Source: Sanderia malayensis (Eukaryota > Cnidaria > Scyphozoa > Semaeostomeae > Pelagiidae). From it: a DNA stretch of 64,000 nucleotides. The translations under genes were made by a program, and so were the position numbers. Within the stretch, counting starts at the first letter, position 1, and every line of letters begins with the position of its first letter. Below, piece after piece: positions 1 to 11,771 of the stretch. The DNA lies in NCBI GenBank assembly GCA_013076295.1, contig RQOL01000468.1:124001-188000 (forward strand), read 5' to 3'. The notes under the pieces are model-generated. The model saw only the letters and a program-made list of their open reading frames with translations. It was not told the DNA's origin and did not search any database.

Positions 1-400
1 TCAAACAAGCAAAGAAATTTCTCTTTCAGACAATAACCCGAAAAGAAGACCATATTATTCATGTTAATTATGAAAGTTCTTTAGTGATTTGACCCAAGCT
101 GACTTCGGCTGAAAAGATTATTTTAATATATGCTTTCTCGAAGATGCAAATGCCTTTCGTGTTGTCTTCTTTCAGATTAACATTTAACACAATACTTTTG
201 ACATCACTAGGTGATGTTATTGCATTGAAAAACAGTTATCGAAAATGCTGTACTTCGGGGCACAGGCTTCATTACAAAAAATAATTTACTCTGTCAAAAA
301 GCGTATATGTATCTATCAAATAATTATGCAGCATTTCAAAATAAAATTCAATGCAAATAATTATACTGCAGAAAATAAAAAGCCTAAACTAACTCTGGCA
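1..400. other. Unannotated AT-rich sequence
   Basis: I see no gene, splice pattern or repeat that I can support in this stretch. It runs directly into the telomere-like repeat at 401. Confidence 0.5.
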
Positions 401-500
401 TTAACCCTAACCCTAACCCTAACCCTAACCCTAGCCCTAACCCTAACGCTAACCCTTACCCTCACTCTCACCCTAACCTTAACCTTGAACCTAAAGTATA
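401..500. repeat. Interstitial telomere-like repeat (CCCTAA)n
   Basis: About six perfect CCCTAA units at 403-450 are followed by diverged units such as CCCTAG, CGCTAA, CCCTTA and CCCTCA up to about 500. This is the C-strand of the animal TTAGGG telomere repeat. Because 60 kb of sequence follows and about 400 bp precede it, this looks like an internal relic rather than a chromosome end, though a very terminal contig end cannot be excluded. A 104-residue open frame over it is only the (TL)n reading of the repeat. Confidence 0.9.
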
Positions 501-1009
501 AGCAATTTAAAGAAAAACAAAATAAAAAACAGTATGTCAATCATCTACCACAACATTAACTCCAACCTCAACTCCGACCTTTACGCCAGCCCTAACTCTA
601 GCCAATCATTGCTGTTGTGAAAATAAAACGTGTAAGGCCTTGTTGATTTAATGTATAACAACACATTGATTTTCATCATCATTCTCGAATGGCGATATAA
701 TAAATGACCCTAGTAGCAATATACAGCAATACATTCCTTCAAATTTATTTTTCATAAAATCATCGTTTTTTATAAAGTGTTTGGTTAATAGTTCACTTTC
801 GTTTTTTGGGGGACTGATGGTCCTGGGTCAAATTGTGCAGTACCATTGCCGTATATGATTTGTTGACATTAATCATCTTTTATTTCAAATTGGCTTTTGC
901 ATTTCAGATTCATATTTGAAAACAAAGATAAAATAAAGCCCATAGAAAATGTCCTGTTCATTGAATGAGGCACGTCTCTTGCGGATACAGTGTTAAAAAT
1001 GTTGTTCTG

Positions 1010-1300
1010 GGTATCGATTAAGTATAATCTAAATACTCGATTGAGCGCCGCCCTAGAGTAAATGCCACAGTTGAGAACAAATAATTTTTGATTATCGCGG
1101 CATTAACTATTTAAAAATGTGATGCTTGATCAAAAAATGATCAGACTGTTGAAGATCCTTACATGAAACATTCACAAATCTTAAATCAACTTCGGGCTGC
1201 CCTTCATCAAGCGCCGCAACCTAAGCGGCCGCAAAGTTTAATCGAGTAATTGCGGCATTATAAACTCTTTATATCAGCGCCGAAAATCAGCTTCGGCGCT
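1010..1300. repeat. Fragments of a GCGCCGCCC-containing repeat
   Basis: Short GC-rich motifs (GAGCGCCGCCC, GCGGCATTA, AAGCGGCCGC) sit in AT-rich sequence. The same vocabulary occurs inside the MITE at 39119-39529 (AGCGCCGCCCCCGAATGAG). I infer a decayed copy of the same non-autonomous family. Ends are not definable here. Confidence 0.35.
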
Positions 1301-1310
1301 GCTCTACAAA

Positions 1311-1650
1311 TGTCACCACTGTTGTTCTTGTGTTCTAGTCAAGCAATTTGTAAGTTCTTTAGACCACCGCCGAAGCTATAGTCATAAGAACTTGTATGTC
1401 ACAACTGTTGTTCTTGTGTTTAGTCAAGCAATTTGTAAGTTCTTTAGACCACCGCCGAAGCTATAGTCATAAGAACTTGTATGTCGCAACTGTTGTTCTT
1501 GTGTTCTAGTCAAGCAATTTGTAAGTTCTTTAGACCACCGCGAAGCTATAGTCATAAGAACTTGTATGTCACAACTGTTGTTCTTGTGTTCTAGTCAAGC
1601 AATTTGTAAGTTCTTTAGACCACCGCCAAAACTATAGTCATAAGAACTGT
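1311..1650. repeat. 85-bp tandem repeat, four copies
   Basis: Units start at 1311, 1397, 1482 and 1567 with TGTC(A/G)C(C/A)ACTGTTGTT. Each contains TCAAGCAATTTGTAAGTTC and CCACCGCCGAAGC. Periods are 86, 85 and 85 bp. The copies differ by only a few substitutions and single-base deletions, so the duplication is recent. Confidence 0.9.
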
Positions 1651-2084
1651 AGGTGTACGTTATGTAATTGTAGGTGTACACAAGTCGTAGGCACTTCTGT
1701 ATGTCATTAAAATTCACGTTGCTTCGTATAACGGTTTTAGTAGCTATAGTAACTATAAAACGACGTGTTCCAGACATTCTAAAGTTTATAGCTTTATTCG
1801 TTGAAAAATATAAATCCAGCCAAAAATAGATAACAGGCAATAAAGAACTATCAACATGTGTTAAATTTTCAAAAAATAAGAATGTAAATAAAAAATTTAT
1901 AATAAAACAGAATTGATTATGAAAATATTTAAGAAAATTTGTTCACTCTCCAACCTCAAATTAATTAATGTTAACTTTAAACTTCAACCCACAAAATGAC
2001 TATGCAAATAAAAAAAACTTAAACATGAATTTCACAATATTAATAAATTGTTTTCTGTCAAAAAAAGCTGTCCAAAGTCATAAT

Positions 2085-2991
2085 TTAAAAACTAAATGAA
2101 ACAATTGCTAAATTTGCATACATAGTTTCAAAGTTACGTATAAGCGGGACCAAGTGCTTTATTACTCGGAAATGTCGAGTTTTTGTCCAACATATAATGC
2201 ACCCATGTTCGCCATTACGATGCGAATCAAAATAAACAAGTCCACCATATGGATCTACCAAAAACACAGTACTTCGTTCATTGTATATGAGTATGCAACA
2301 CATATACTTTGAAGAATTTCGTAGCTTGTCGATGCACTGTCCAATATCATCACCATCTGAAACTTCAATGTCATGTAGCGACTCAACACAAGCAAAAATT
2401 TCTTCACGAATAATAAATTCACAAGCATCATCTATGTTTGGCAATTGACTTGTTCCAGATGCTTCAACAAATCTGTCGTATAATAAATTGCCATTTCTGA
2501 TACTGTTTTCAATCAGACTAACTTTACTGTCTGATAATTGAGAAGCACCATCTGCAACAAAGCACAGACGACAAAATGTGTTCGCAAACAACAGATTAAT
2601 GAACATCCAAGTATTGCTTCCATTGCGACCTTCAAATAACGACTGGCAAATATCAAGTGGGAATTTACCCTCTTGTTGAGTATAAGCAATGTTGTATTTC
2701 CGGTTCAGGGTTTTTAGCAAATCCTCTTTTACTGTCAGTGAATTTTCATCAATATCATCTTGTTCGTCTAATGGGATGGAATCATCTTCACTGTCAACAT
2801 TATCGAAGTCAATGTCATCATGAATGCCTTCTACATCAAGGCATAAATCAACCTCTTCAGAAGATAAAACTTTGCCGAACCACCGAGATCCCTTCTCCAC
2901 TTGATCCAAAACAATCAACAGCCCTTGATGGGCAACGAAACTTTCCCCCTTCGGCACAACCCACAGAGACCTTGTGTAGTTTCCTGTTTGT
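2085..2991 (-). pseudogene. Cysteine-protease-like terminal exon, putative catalytic Cys lost
   Basis: A single open frame of about 300 residues follows a good acceptor (polypyrimidine tract then ACAG at 2992). The N-terminal half has an acidic linker rich in Asp and Glu. Further on comes GRNGSNTWMF, then a region ending LVDPYGGLVYFDSHRNGEHG. The layout (a Gly/Asn-rich turn, a buried hydrophobic helix, then FDSH with a Gly) resembles papain-fold proteases and deubiquitinases found in large transposon-associated proteins, in which I would expect Cys where this copy has Trp (codon TGG near 2620). It lies downstream of, and on the same strand as, KDZ copy 1, so it may be the C-terminal part of that transposon protein or a separate gene. 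The protease assignment is inference; the exon itself is well supported. Confidence 0.45.
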
Positions 2992-3419
2992 AGAAAAAGA
3001 AAACGAAAATAAATAAAACGTTCATTTTGGATAAAGATTCGCTGCATTGTGGATCTATATGTATCATAAATGGCACTCTAGTCAGGAATTCAAATACCTT
3101 CTCGTATCCTTATATCAATAACCAATGTCACAAATGCGTTTAAATTGGTAGATAAGACATGAGGGCGTGAAAAACAATATAAAAACGTAACTTCTTTACC
3201 TCAGTATTAGATATTTCCGTCACAAATGCATGACTGTTCAGCATCTATTGTATTGAATCCATGCATTAGTATGAAGGTTACAGAAATATAAAGTGTAAAC
3301 ATCAAATCAACGAGAGAACCAAGCATGTAACTCAGTTCGGTTGCTTTATAGGATGAAGACATATCAGGCCAAAAAAAATCATATCAGGCCAAAGGGCTAT
3401 AACAATCCCAACCTTGACA

Positions 3420-6400
3420 CAAACCGGCATTACCATGTTGGAATAATAGGAAATGTAGTTCCTCATTTCCTCTTTCAACAACGTTTCCTCTTCTCTCAAT
3501 CTCTTCAAGATTAGATGGCATACCAATATAACTTACTTCAATTCAGGTTTATCTAAAAATGTAAGCTTCGTGGTTACAAACAGTAAAAGAACCCACATTA
3601 TCCACGTTTAATAGTGAGCATTAAAAGGTTTATTTAAAAACAGCTATTTACCAATCGTAGAGTGTTGATCTACCCAAGGAAATCTTGCACTATTAACAGC
3701 CTCATAATCACATGGAGGAAACTTCTGCCACAACTCTCCAACTTGAACATTATAATTGTATTATTGTATAACATCCTTCAACTCATCCTTTTGCTTTGCC
3801 ACTTTCAATCTTAGTTTTCTTTGTTTCTGCAAGCATCTACATTTTGAACTTAATTATTTAGAAAATCGAAGACAATGTTCCAGTGATACAGCATAGCACA
3901 AAAATGGTCTATCTGTACCTAAATAGAACTTGGGATCTAAAATCTGTGGTTGCAGCAAAGCACAATACTGTCAGTTTGCCAATGTTGTGAGAAATGTGGA
4001 GATTTGAGTAAAAAAAGGCTTCTACTCTCTGCTGGTAAACGGACAGGATCTTAAATGACAGTTCGTCCACTTCATCCTCTATTGAATGCAAAGATTCAGC
4101 AAGAAGATCATTGTTTAACTTTACAAATCTCTCAACAGCTTTGGTACTGGCTTTGCTATGCAACACAGCTTGATTGTCTTGATGGCGAACAAATGGAAAG
4201 TTTCCCGATTCTATTGCAACTTTCTCGACTGGAGGAACCTCTTCTAAATGTTTCAAAGTCATAGCAATGAGTAAATACTCCTGGTAGCCTCCGAAATCCA
4301 TGTTGATGACAACCTGGTCAGAAACTTGAAAAAAGATACTCATATTAAAGTAATATTCTCTATATATTCACCAAAATATAAAAGCTACCCATGTGATCAG
4401 TTTAAATAGTTTAAGTCATGCTTCTGGAGATATGTGATACCTTGCGCACGATTAATGGCATCCCTTTTCCAATCCTGAAGGTCGCTGTTAGTAACAGGGC
4501 TGTCAAGCATTGACAATTTTTGATCCATCTCTTCCTTTACTTTTAGTGCCTAAGATCTTACCTACAATAAAAACTGCACTCATAGAAACTGTACATGTAC
4601 TTTAAAGAGGTAATAATTATATAATTATTTTAATTATCATAACTCCACAATGTACCACATTTATTGCAACAACCATGATATCTGTCAAGAAATAAATAGC
4701 AAAGCACAAAGTTAAATTCCTGTCCGCATATTGTTCAATTGTCAAATTTATTCACCACATTTCTAGCACCATGTGTCAGATACAACATCTTCTCACAAAT
4801 ATTGTCAGAACTTTACATTATTGAAACTGCGTTCTTTCAAAAATATTCGTTCTCAAACATGTTCTTCTCAATAAATTTCCTTTAAATTTATGGACTAGTA
4901 ATGCCCAAAACATAGGAAAGAATCATATGGTATGCAAATTGATGTGATTGCTGGTTTATTTGACTTTAGTTTCTTTGAATGCAGACAAAAACTCACTCAT
5001 CTATGTCAAATGAAATTGAACATTTAGATGAAAATATTTCTATCCAACCTGTAACACATACTTGGTGTAAACGGTTTACATAGCGACTCTGCCATGTTAT
5101 TGATCTTCCTTTTATTCCAAAATATAGCAAATTCTGTTAAGGCTTCTTCTCTGTCTACAATGTAATATTGTTATAAATACAATAAGAAAGTGAAAAACAA
5201 GAACAAAAATATAGCAGTAACAATGAAATGAAAATGTAAATGTAACAAATTAATGTAAGCAACAAAGAAAACAAAATGAAAATATTCAGGCTTCATGTGC
5301 TTTGTGGTAACTCCTATCCTGGAAAAGTAGCTGAAAAACCTGTTCATCTTCTTCACCAACAGTATACCCACAACCATCTCTCCATAAACCACCATAAAGT
5401 ACCTAAAAAAGCATATTATTTGAGAATTAAACATAAATTTACAAACAAAGTTTACATTACAAAAGTCAGAGTTACTTAACAATCAATATATTTGGACAAA
5501 AATCTGGACAAAGGAGAAAACAACATCAATATATACCTCACATGATGCACAATGGCCTTTAACATGCAAAATTCCAATTGCAGGTGTTTGTTGACAGCAC
5601 AGTTCTGGGTCAATGCTTTTTAGCCATTTCCAATATCGACAAGCAACATCACCAAAGTAAAATTTTATGTTTGACATATAATGTCTCTGTAAGTAATATG
5701 AATATCCAAAGAGTTCTCCTCTGAACATATTCACTGCTTTCAAAGCAACACAATGTCTGCAACTAGCAAGCTCTAACCCAGTTTCATCTCGGGAACCATT
5801 CTGTTGAGGAACATTTCGGGCAGCAAGCCATTGTGTAGAGCCCACATAGATTCTTATCATTCTCCTAGAAGACATTGAAAAAACTCAGAAAAGAAGTGCC
5901 TAAAAAAGTAACCTTTTGCCAATGTAAATACTTTCCACAAAATACATAACTGCTTTTAAAAAAGTACAGTTTCTGTAAAAAATTGTGGGTGCTGTCACAT
6001 GGGATATATTTGTAGGCTATGCAAATATTCTTACTTGGAGATATAATTCTACTTATCACATATTGGGCAATTGAAAAATACAAATTTCCTTGGGTAACAT
6101 ATCTTACATTGCCATAAAAAAACTTACATTTAACCTCTTTGACCTAGAACCATTATAGATCTTTTGAATGACTGAATCTACCTTCTCATTATTACAAATA
6201 AATAGCTCTTTGTAATATGATTGACATAGTCTTCTAAAAAGGTGATAATAAAATAATTATCTCATAGTAGATAGAAAACATCACCTGTATTTCAAAAATT
6301 ATTATTGGACAACTTTAAATTGTGCTTACCAAAAACCATACCTTCCAGCAGATTTATATCTATATGTCTTCATGTTACCATCAAACATTGCTGCATGCTG

Positions 6401-8060
6401 TGAGATCTTACACGGAGGAAAATCAAATGCTTGTACGTTTCTTAGCAAGTCAAGTTCGTATTGAATGTATTTATACTCTTTAAAGGCATTAGAAAATGCA
6501 TCAATCTGAATATGTCCAACCTTAAAAATAATGCGATTTGATTGATTAAATTCTCGTTTTTGCAAACATACTTGCACACATAGTCTTTACATGCATACAA
6601 ATACAAATTTTTTAAGGTTACACATTCACTTAAAAATAGGAAGCAACATTGTCATCAATTATATTAAAAGAAATTGTACTACCAGCACCTCAAACAGCTA
6701 TAAAATTCAATAAAAATCATATAGTGTGACATACCAAGGTAGGTTACAATAATGCATGATTGTTTGTTTGGAATCTTTCTCCAGTTTGGTGTCTGGCCAC
6801 AATTGGTGCATATTTTCGGAAGACTCAGGTCAGGAAAACGATCTAAAAGTAGATGGAAATGTGAACAAAATTATTCACAATTATAAGAGATTAACAACGC
6901 AGCATACTACTGGTTTATTAATGTCAGTATTAGCTAAAAAGATTTGCAACTTTCAATATATCTTACCAATGTCCACAATTTGGCCAGTTTCTGAAATCCC
7001 TTGAGTAGGAAGAAGCTTTTGCAAACCATTTTTTAAAAATGCATGTCTGTCATGCATTGGATTTGCAGAATGACAAACATCATCGCAAGAAGAACAGAGA
7101 TATTCGAAAGATATTTGTTCTACACTGCCTGCAAATAATATTTGCTTTTCTTTTGATACACATGGAACAAACATGCATTGGCTCAATTTGCTGTAGCTTC
7201 AAGGAAGTTGTCAAAATCTCTGGGCGGATATTCTCCCATTTTGTCATCGAAGCATCAGTTCTTTCTTGCCAAGTCTGTCTTTTGGTATTTGTTGTTGTTT
7301 GCTTCAATTCTTTGATGAAAATGTCACAATTTTCAAGAGCAATATTTAATGCTAAAAGGCAAAAATACCATTTAAAATACAAAAAAAATCATTCACAGTT
7401 TAAATAAGAGTAAAAGGGGAAAAACCACTTTGTTGAGACACCAATCTTGCTTTCCTCATTATTAAGTTATTTTAAACTCATATTATTTATATTGCTCAAT
7501 TACTCTCCAAAGTCATTATTTGTTTCCTTTTTGCCATCAATACTAAAATTATCCTGTACGTCGTCAGATTCTGGTATATTAAAGGGGAAATATCCACAGT
7601 TGGAGGCTAAAATTAATATTTCAAAATTAAACTAAAATTATATTTGCATACTGGTATACATATTTGCCAGATCAAAACTCAAAGTGCAAAGTCAAATGAA
7701 GGCTTCCGTTAATATATTCTATTGCATTCCATTTTCAGGGTCACTTAATGGCAAGCAAGCTAACTAACTAATAATAACAAAAACCTTTAGTTTGTGGGAT
7801 ACAGAAAATCAGACAATCTTACATGCATTATTATCTTCTTGATGTTCTGGAATCTTTTTCCGCTTTCCAACACTTTTGTATCTTTAACTGTGAACATTCC
7901 TCTTTCCAGTTTTTTGATCAATAGAGTGGAACCTGAACACGTGCTTGACAGGAACCTTAGTGTTCCTCTTCTTGGGTTGGGCTTGAAGGCATTCCTGGGT
8001 CAGGTTGTCAATGCCGACAAGGAGAGAATCTATCGAACTGCCATCTTTTTTCTTACCCAC
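3420..8060 (-). pseudogene. KDZ transposase, copy 1, decayed multi-exon gene
   Basis: A minus-strand gene of the Kyakuja-Dileera-Zisupton DDE transposase type. Exons placed from splice sites: 7823-8060, 7504-7605, 6967-7351 (CxC zinc-binding region, CSMC...CRQC...LCSSCDD...HDRH), 6735-6823, 6342-6520 (FDGNMKTYRYKSAGR, first candidate catalytic Asp), 6128-6233, 5537-5864 (ETGLELASCRH, GELFGYSYYL, GDVACRYWKW, second Asp), about 5285-5402 (GEEDEQVFSYFSR, third acid), 5062-5154, 4441-4549, about 3918-4333, 3654-3850 and 3420-3510. It parallels the intact copy at 36544-44201 exon by exon as far as 4441; the C-terminal part differs, so the two belong to different subfamilies. Damage: TAA at 7884-7886, a frameshift near 7118 between CRQC and LCSSC, TAA at 3761-3763, and an apparently shortened exon at 6735-6823. 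Family recognition is strong; exact exon ends in the last third are less certain. Confidence 0.8.
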
Positions 8061-8600
8061 ATTATATTAGCAACAACAAGCCATTTATTTGAATAGGGTA
8101 CACAGTAGACCAATAGGCCAATGGCCTGGTCTCCTCAAACATTTTGCACTACTTCATTTCAAAAAAATAAATATCACGCTTAAATGTAGTAACGAACCAG
8201 ATTTTATTCTTGATGACGAAGGTAGATCTTCTTCCTGATCCATATAGTGTAAGCACCAGATACCTCAACAAATCTCCGCAATCAACAACTCAAACGGTTA
8301 AATCAGAAGAAAATTAGGTAAAAAACAATTTGTGGGCGCCATTTCATAACAAACAAGCAAGCGGTGTGATTACGAGGGAAGGGAAGATGAAGAAAAGAAG
8401 GAGAAAAGATGACAAAAAAATTGGCGGCGCTTAAACCCCCCCAAGAAAAATGTGATTTCCTCCCAAGAGAGCAGTTTAAGAAAACCAAGATGCAGAGTGG
8501 CCCCTCCTCCTCCACCACACAGATTAACTTCAAAGGCAGTCAATTGGTCATTATTGTTGCCTTGGTCACAGACCAAATTATGCCCACTGCTGAAAGTTGA
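8061..8600. other. No gene seen; upstream flank of KDZ copy 1
   Basis: This should hold the first exon or promoter of KDZ copy 1, but I cannot identify an initiating exon. The run GGCGGCGCTTAAACCCCCCC near 8422 resembles the GC-rich vocabulary of the MITE at 39119-39529. Confidence 0.4.
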
Positions 8601-8880
8601 ATGGCCTACATTTGCTATTTTCAATATAAAATACAGTGTAGAATCATTGTATAGAACACATGGTATTTGAGTTATATAAATTACACACGATGCAATTTTC
8701 AATAACAATGGACCACATACACAGAGTGTAATTTCTAGGCTCAAATTACAATGGCCTACATTTGCTATTGTCAATATGAAATACAGTATAGACCACATGG
8801 TATTTGAGTTATATAAATTACACACGATGCAATTTTCAATAACAAAGGACCATATACACAGAGTGTAATTTCTAGGCTCA
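8601..8880. repeat. 150-bp direct repeat, two copies
   Basis: Two head-to-tail copies begin ATGGCCTACATTTGCTATT at 8601 and 8751. Both contain GGTATTTGAGTTATATAAATT and end at AGTGTAATTTCTAGGCTCAA. The second copy lacks about 20 bp. The open minus-strand frame through this block comes from the duplication and shows no protein-like composition. Confidence 0.85.
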
Positions 8881-10017
8881 AGGATATGTTGCCCTTGAAC
8901 AGCCCATGCACATTTCCAAATAATGTTGCACATGTGGCGAGATGACAATCAGTGTTAATTTCAAAAGCAGACAATATCTAGCTACCAAATTTTCTAAATA
9001 TATCAAGTAGGATAAAACATACAATTTATAAGTTTGAAATGATAAAAATAGTGTATAACGTCATAGTTGCATTTTCTGCCCTTCTTCCAAAAGAAATGTC
9101 AAAATTTTCATTATTTTTATCTGTAAACACAACTTGTCTACCTTTTGCGGATTTTGGTGAATATTTTTACTTTTTCCGAGATTCCAGAGGCCAATCTTGC
9201 CTACGGTATCTTTGAAAAACTTGATAGGGTGTAGGAAATGGCCTCGGCTCCTTCCAGCTTGAGAACATAAGATTATTTTGGCGGCAAATTTGAAATTGTC
9301 ATCATTTTTCCAACACCTTGATGGTAGAGTAGACAACAAGAAGTTTCACTGTTTTGTTTTATAAAGATATAAAAGACCGAAATCTACAAAAAATTATCAT
9401 ATTTAGTATTTCTAACTGACCTTCAGAGATCAATTTGATGTTTATCTTCTATTAATGAGAAATGCACGGCAAAGCCAAATTCAATAGTTGCTCCAGTTTA
9501 TCATATTATTAATTATAAAATAAAAAGACAGGAAATTATCCACTTTTTGCTTTTGAACACTTTATAATATGAAAGTGATTGACAAATTATTTGGCAAACA
9601 AAATCATTGACCTACACCACTTGGTGGCTTCACGATTGCATTTCCCTGCGGGGATTAGGCACTTAGGTATATTACAGGTCGCTTCTCTAAATTAATCCAA
9701 AGGACCCACTCATGAAAATGAGCTGCTATATAATTGAATGATAAACAAATTGCGACCTACTGTTTCAGTGTGTTTTGTAAGAATAATTTTAACAAATATG
9801 AAACAGGCTTTTAATAAGTGAATTACAGTGATTCAAGAATGCAGAAAGGAGCGAAGAAATTGACACAAATCACATTCCAAACTGAAACACAGTCTTTTTT
9901 CCTAAATATGTTAATTCGCTTTTTCCCAAAATATGTTTATTCATTATAATATAGTAAGCAATATCACAAACAAAACAATTCAACAATTAACATCTTGTCA
10001 ATAATATCTATTTCCCA
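8881..10017. other. No gene or repeat recognised
   Basis: AT-rich sequence without splice-consistent coding. The short open frame on the minus strand at 9061-9339 shows no recognisable motif. Confidence 0.5.
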
Positions 10018-10323
10018 GGGGGGGGGCACTCGAGACTTTAATATACGGGGACATGAGTCCGATATTTTTTGGGTCAGTTATTTTCGTTAAAGCCGATATT
10101 TTTGGGTTCGAAATTTTAGGAAAGACAAAGTGATATTTTTAGGTCAAAGATTACAAATTTCATGTAAACAAAATAATGCATGCAATTTTTGTTGATATTT
10201 TTGGGTTACTCAAAGAAAATTTTAATGATATTTTTGGGTCACTGTGAAATGTTTTATACATTTTAGGGCTCTGTAAACTTCTCAGACTCACGTCCCCGTA
10301 TATATAAGTCTTGAGTGCCCCCC
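10018..10323. mobile_element. MITE-like element with G-rich terminal inverted repeats
   Basis: The left end GGGGGGGCACTCGAGACTT...ATATACGGGGACATGAGTC is matched in inverted orientation by GACTCACGTCCCCGTATATA...AGTCTTGAGTGCCCCCC on the right. The interior repeats GATATTTTTGGGT five to six times. At 306 bp with no coding capacity it fits a non-autonomous element. The target duplication is not clear. Confidence 0.75.
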
Positions 10324-10419
10324 AGATCAATTTGTCATTAAAATCGAGCTTACTGTACAGCTTATATGGTATGTTATACCTAAAATACAGACCATTATTT
10401 TAAACGTAAGAGCAAAGAC

Positions 10420-11695
10420 TGAAAGTGCTAATGCAACGAATTTTTACATAGTGTTTTTATTTCAAAAATCTATAGATTTCAATGCACTGATTAACGTGGT
10501 GCAAATAAAATTTGCAAATTATGTATACTTTTTTCGCTATTAACCTTCAAAGTAGGCAATTTTGACCTTTTTCGTGCGAAAACTGAACATCACTGTGATG
10601 TCATCAAACGTCGCGTTTGCAACGTCAAGCAGGCTTCCTTCTATTGAAATTCGACATGGCGAGCTGTGAGCGAGCACACACATGACGGGTATCTCGTCTC
10701 GGGAGCAAATAAATCATAAAACTATTTACATGTCGTAGAGATACATAACGGAGACAATTGTACGATTACTCAGTGTTGCGAAAAAGTATCGTTTCATAAT
10801 GTTGCTGATAGTATTTCAAAACAAATCAAACAGAACAAGGTCTTTTTAAGGAGTTCAGGAGACAGACATCATTCGCACCCACCGACTAGGAGAGCAGGAT
10901 TTTATTCATTATAGCGCTCATTTTTGCTTTGAAGTAAAGAGAGATATTGGGAAAGAATTAAAGATGAGATTAAAGCTAAAATCAAATGCTATTCCTGCAA
11001 TAGATGCAGTAAACAAGCTCGTAAACCAACCCGTGTGACTCTCAGCTTTACTCGGGCCTAAGCACTCCTCGCCCGGAGTGGTTAGGCCCGAGCGAACCAA
11101 AACAAATGTCAGAAGATTTAGCTTTTTGGGGTGATATCGAAGGAATTTTAATTTCCAAAGTTTCTAAAAATAATTCAATGTCTGCAATTTTGAGCTAAAA
11201 TAAGTTATTACAAAAAAATAAGACCTGGGATAAGCCAAACCAGGGCTACGTGTCGTTCCACTGCAACTCGAAGCAACAATGGCGACGCGGGATGACGTCA
11301 CATTTTTTGGAGGTACCCATTTTCAAACTTAAATTGTGTCTCTAACGTTAAACAAAATGACACCAATTTTTTTCAAAACGACGGCTAAAAGATTCGCCCT
11401 TATGTTGGTTCAGCCGGAGCTCAAATATCCCCACCCTGAGTGGAGCTATTAAAAAAAACCAAACGACGTTCGAAAAAACCCATTGACTTCCATTGCGAGA
11501 AATAATATGGGTCATCACTGTGACGTCACAGCGTTGCAATATTTTTCGCAAAAGGTGGCCTGATTCAAGGTGAAATTAAAGTAACTTATACTTGTCAGAT
11601 GCACGTCCAAATTGCATCAAACTGATCAGTACATCTTTGGCTTTCATTTAAAATAAAAAAATCGATTTGTCAAATTTCGTTGCATTAGCACTTGA
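10420..11695. mobile_element. Non-autonomous element with long imperfect inverted ends
   Basis: AGTGCTAATGCAACGAA near 10424 is repeated inverted as TTCGTTGCATTAGCACT near 11676-11692. The homology continues inward: CATCACTGTGATGTCATCA near 10590 pairs with ATCACTGTGACGTCACAGC near 11512, next to a shared TTTTCGTGCGAAAA / TTTTTCGCAAAA. The element spans about 1.27 kb and holds no convincing reading frame. Exact ends and target duplication are unresolved. Confidence 0.6.
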
Positions 11696-11771
11696 AGGGT
11701 GAATTATTAAAAAAGTTCAAAACTAACATGGTAGACAATAGAACAAAGCATTGCATCTGTGGCATGCATTT

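Noticed and set aside
245..559. 104-codon frame on plus
   Set aside because: Its core is the Thr-Leu/Ala-Leu reading of the telomere-like repeat; no other protein-like feature.
1311..1650. CRISPR or attachment-site array
   Set aside because: Head-to-tail 85-bp satellite copies with no variable spacers.
7039..7407. 122-codon plus-strand frame
   Set aside because: Antisense of the KDZ copy 1 zinc-binding exon.
8370..8948. 192-codon frame on minus
   Set aside because: It is built from the 150-bp direct duplication and has repeated internal peptide blocks but no domain or splice context.
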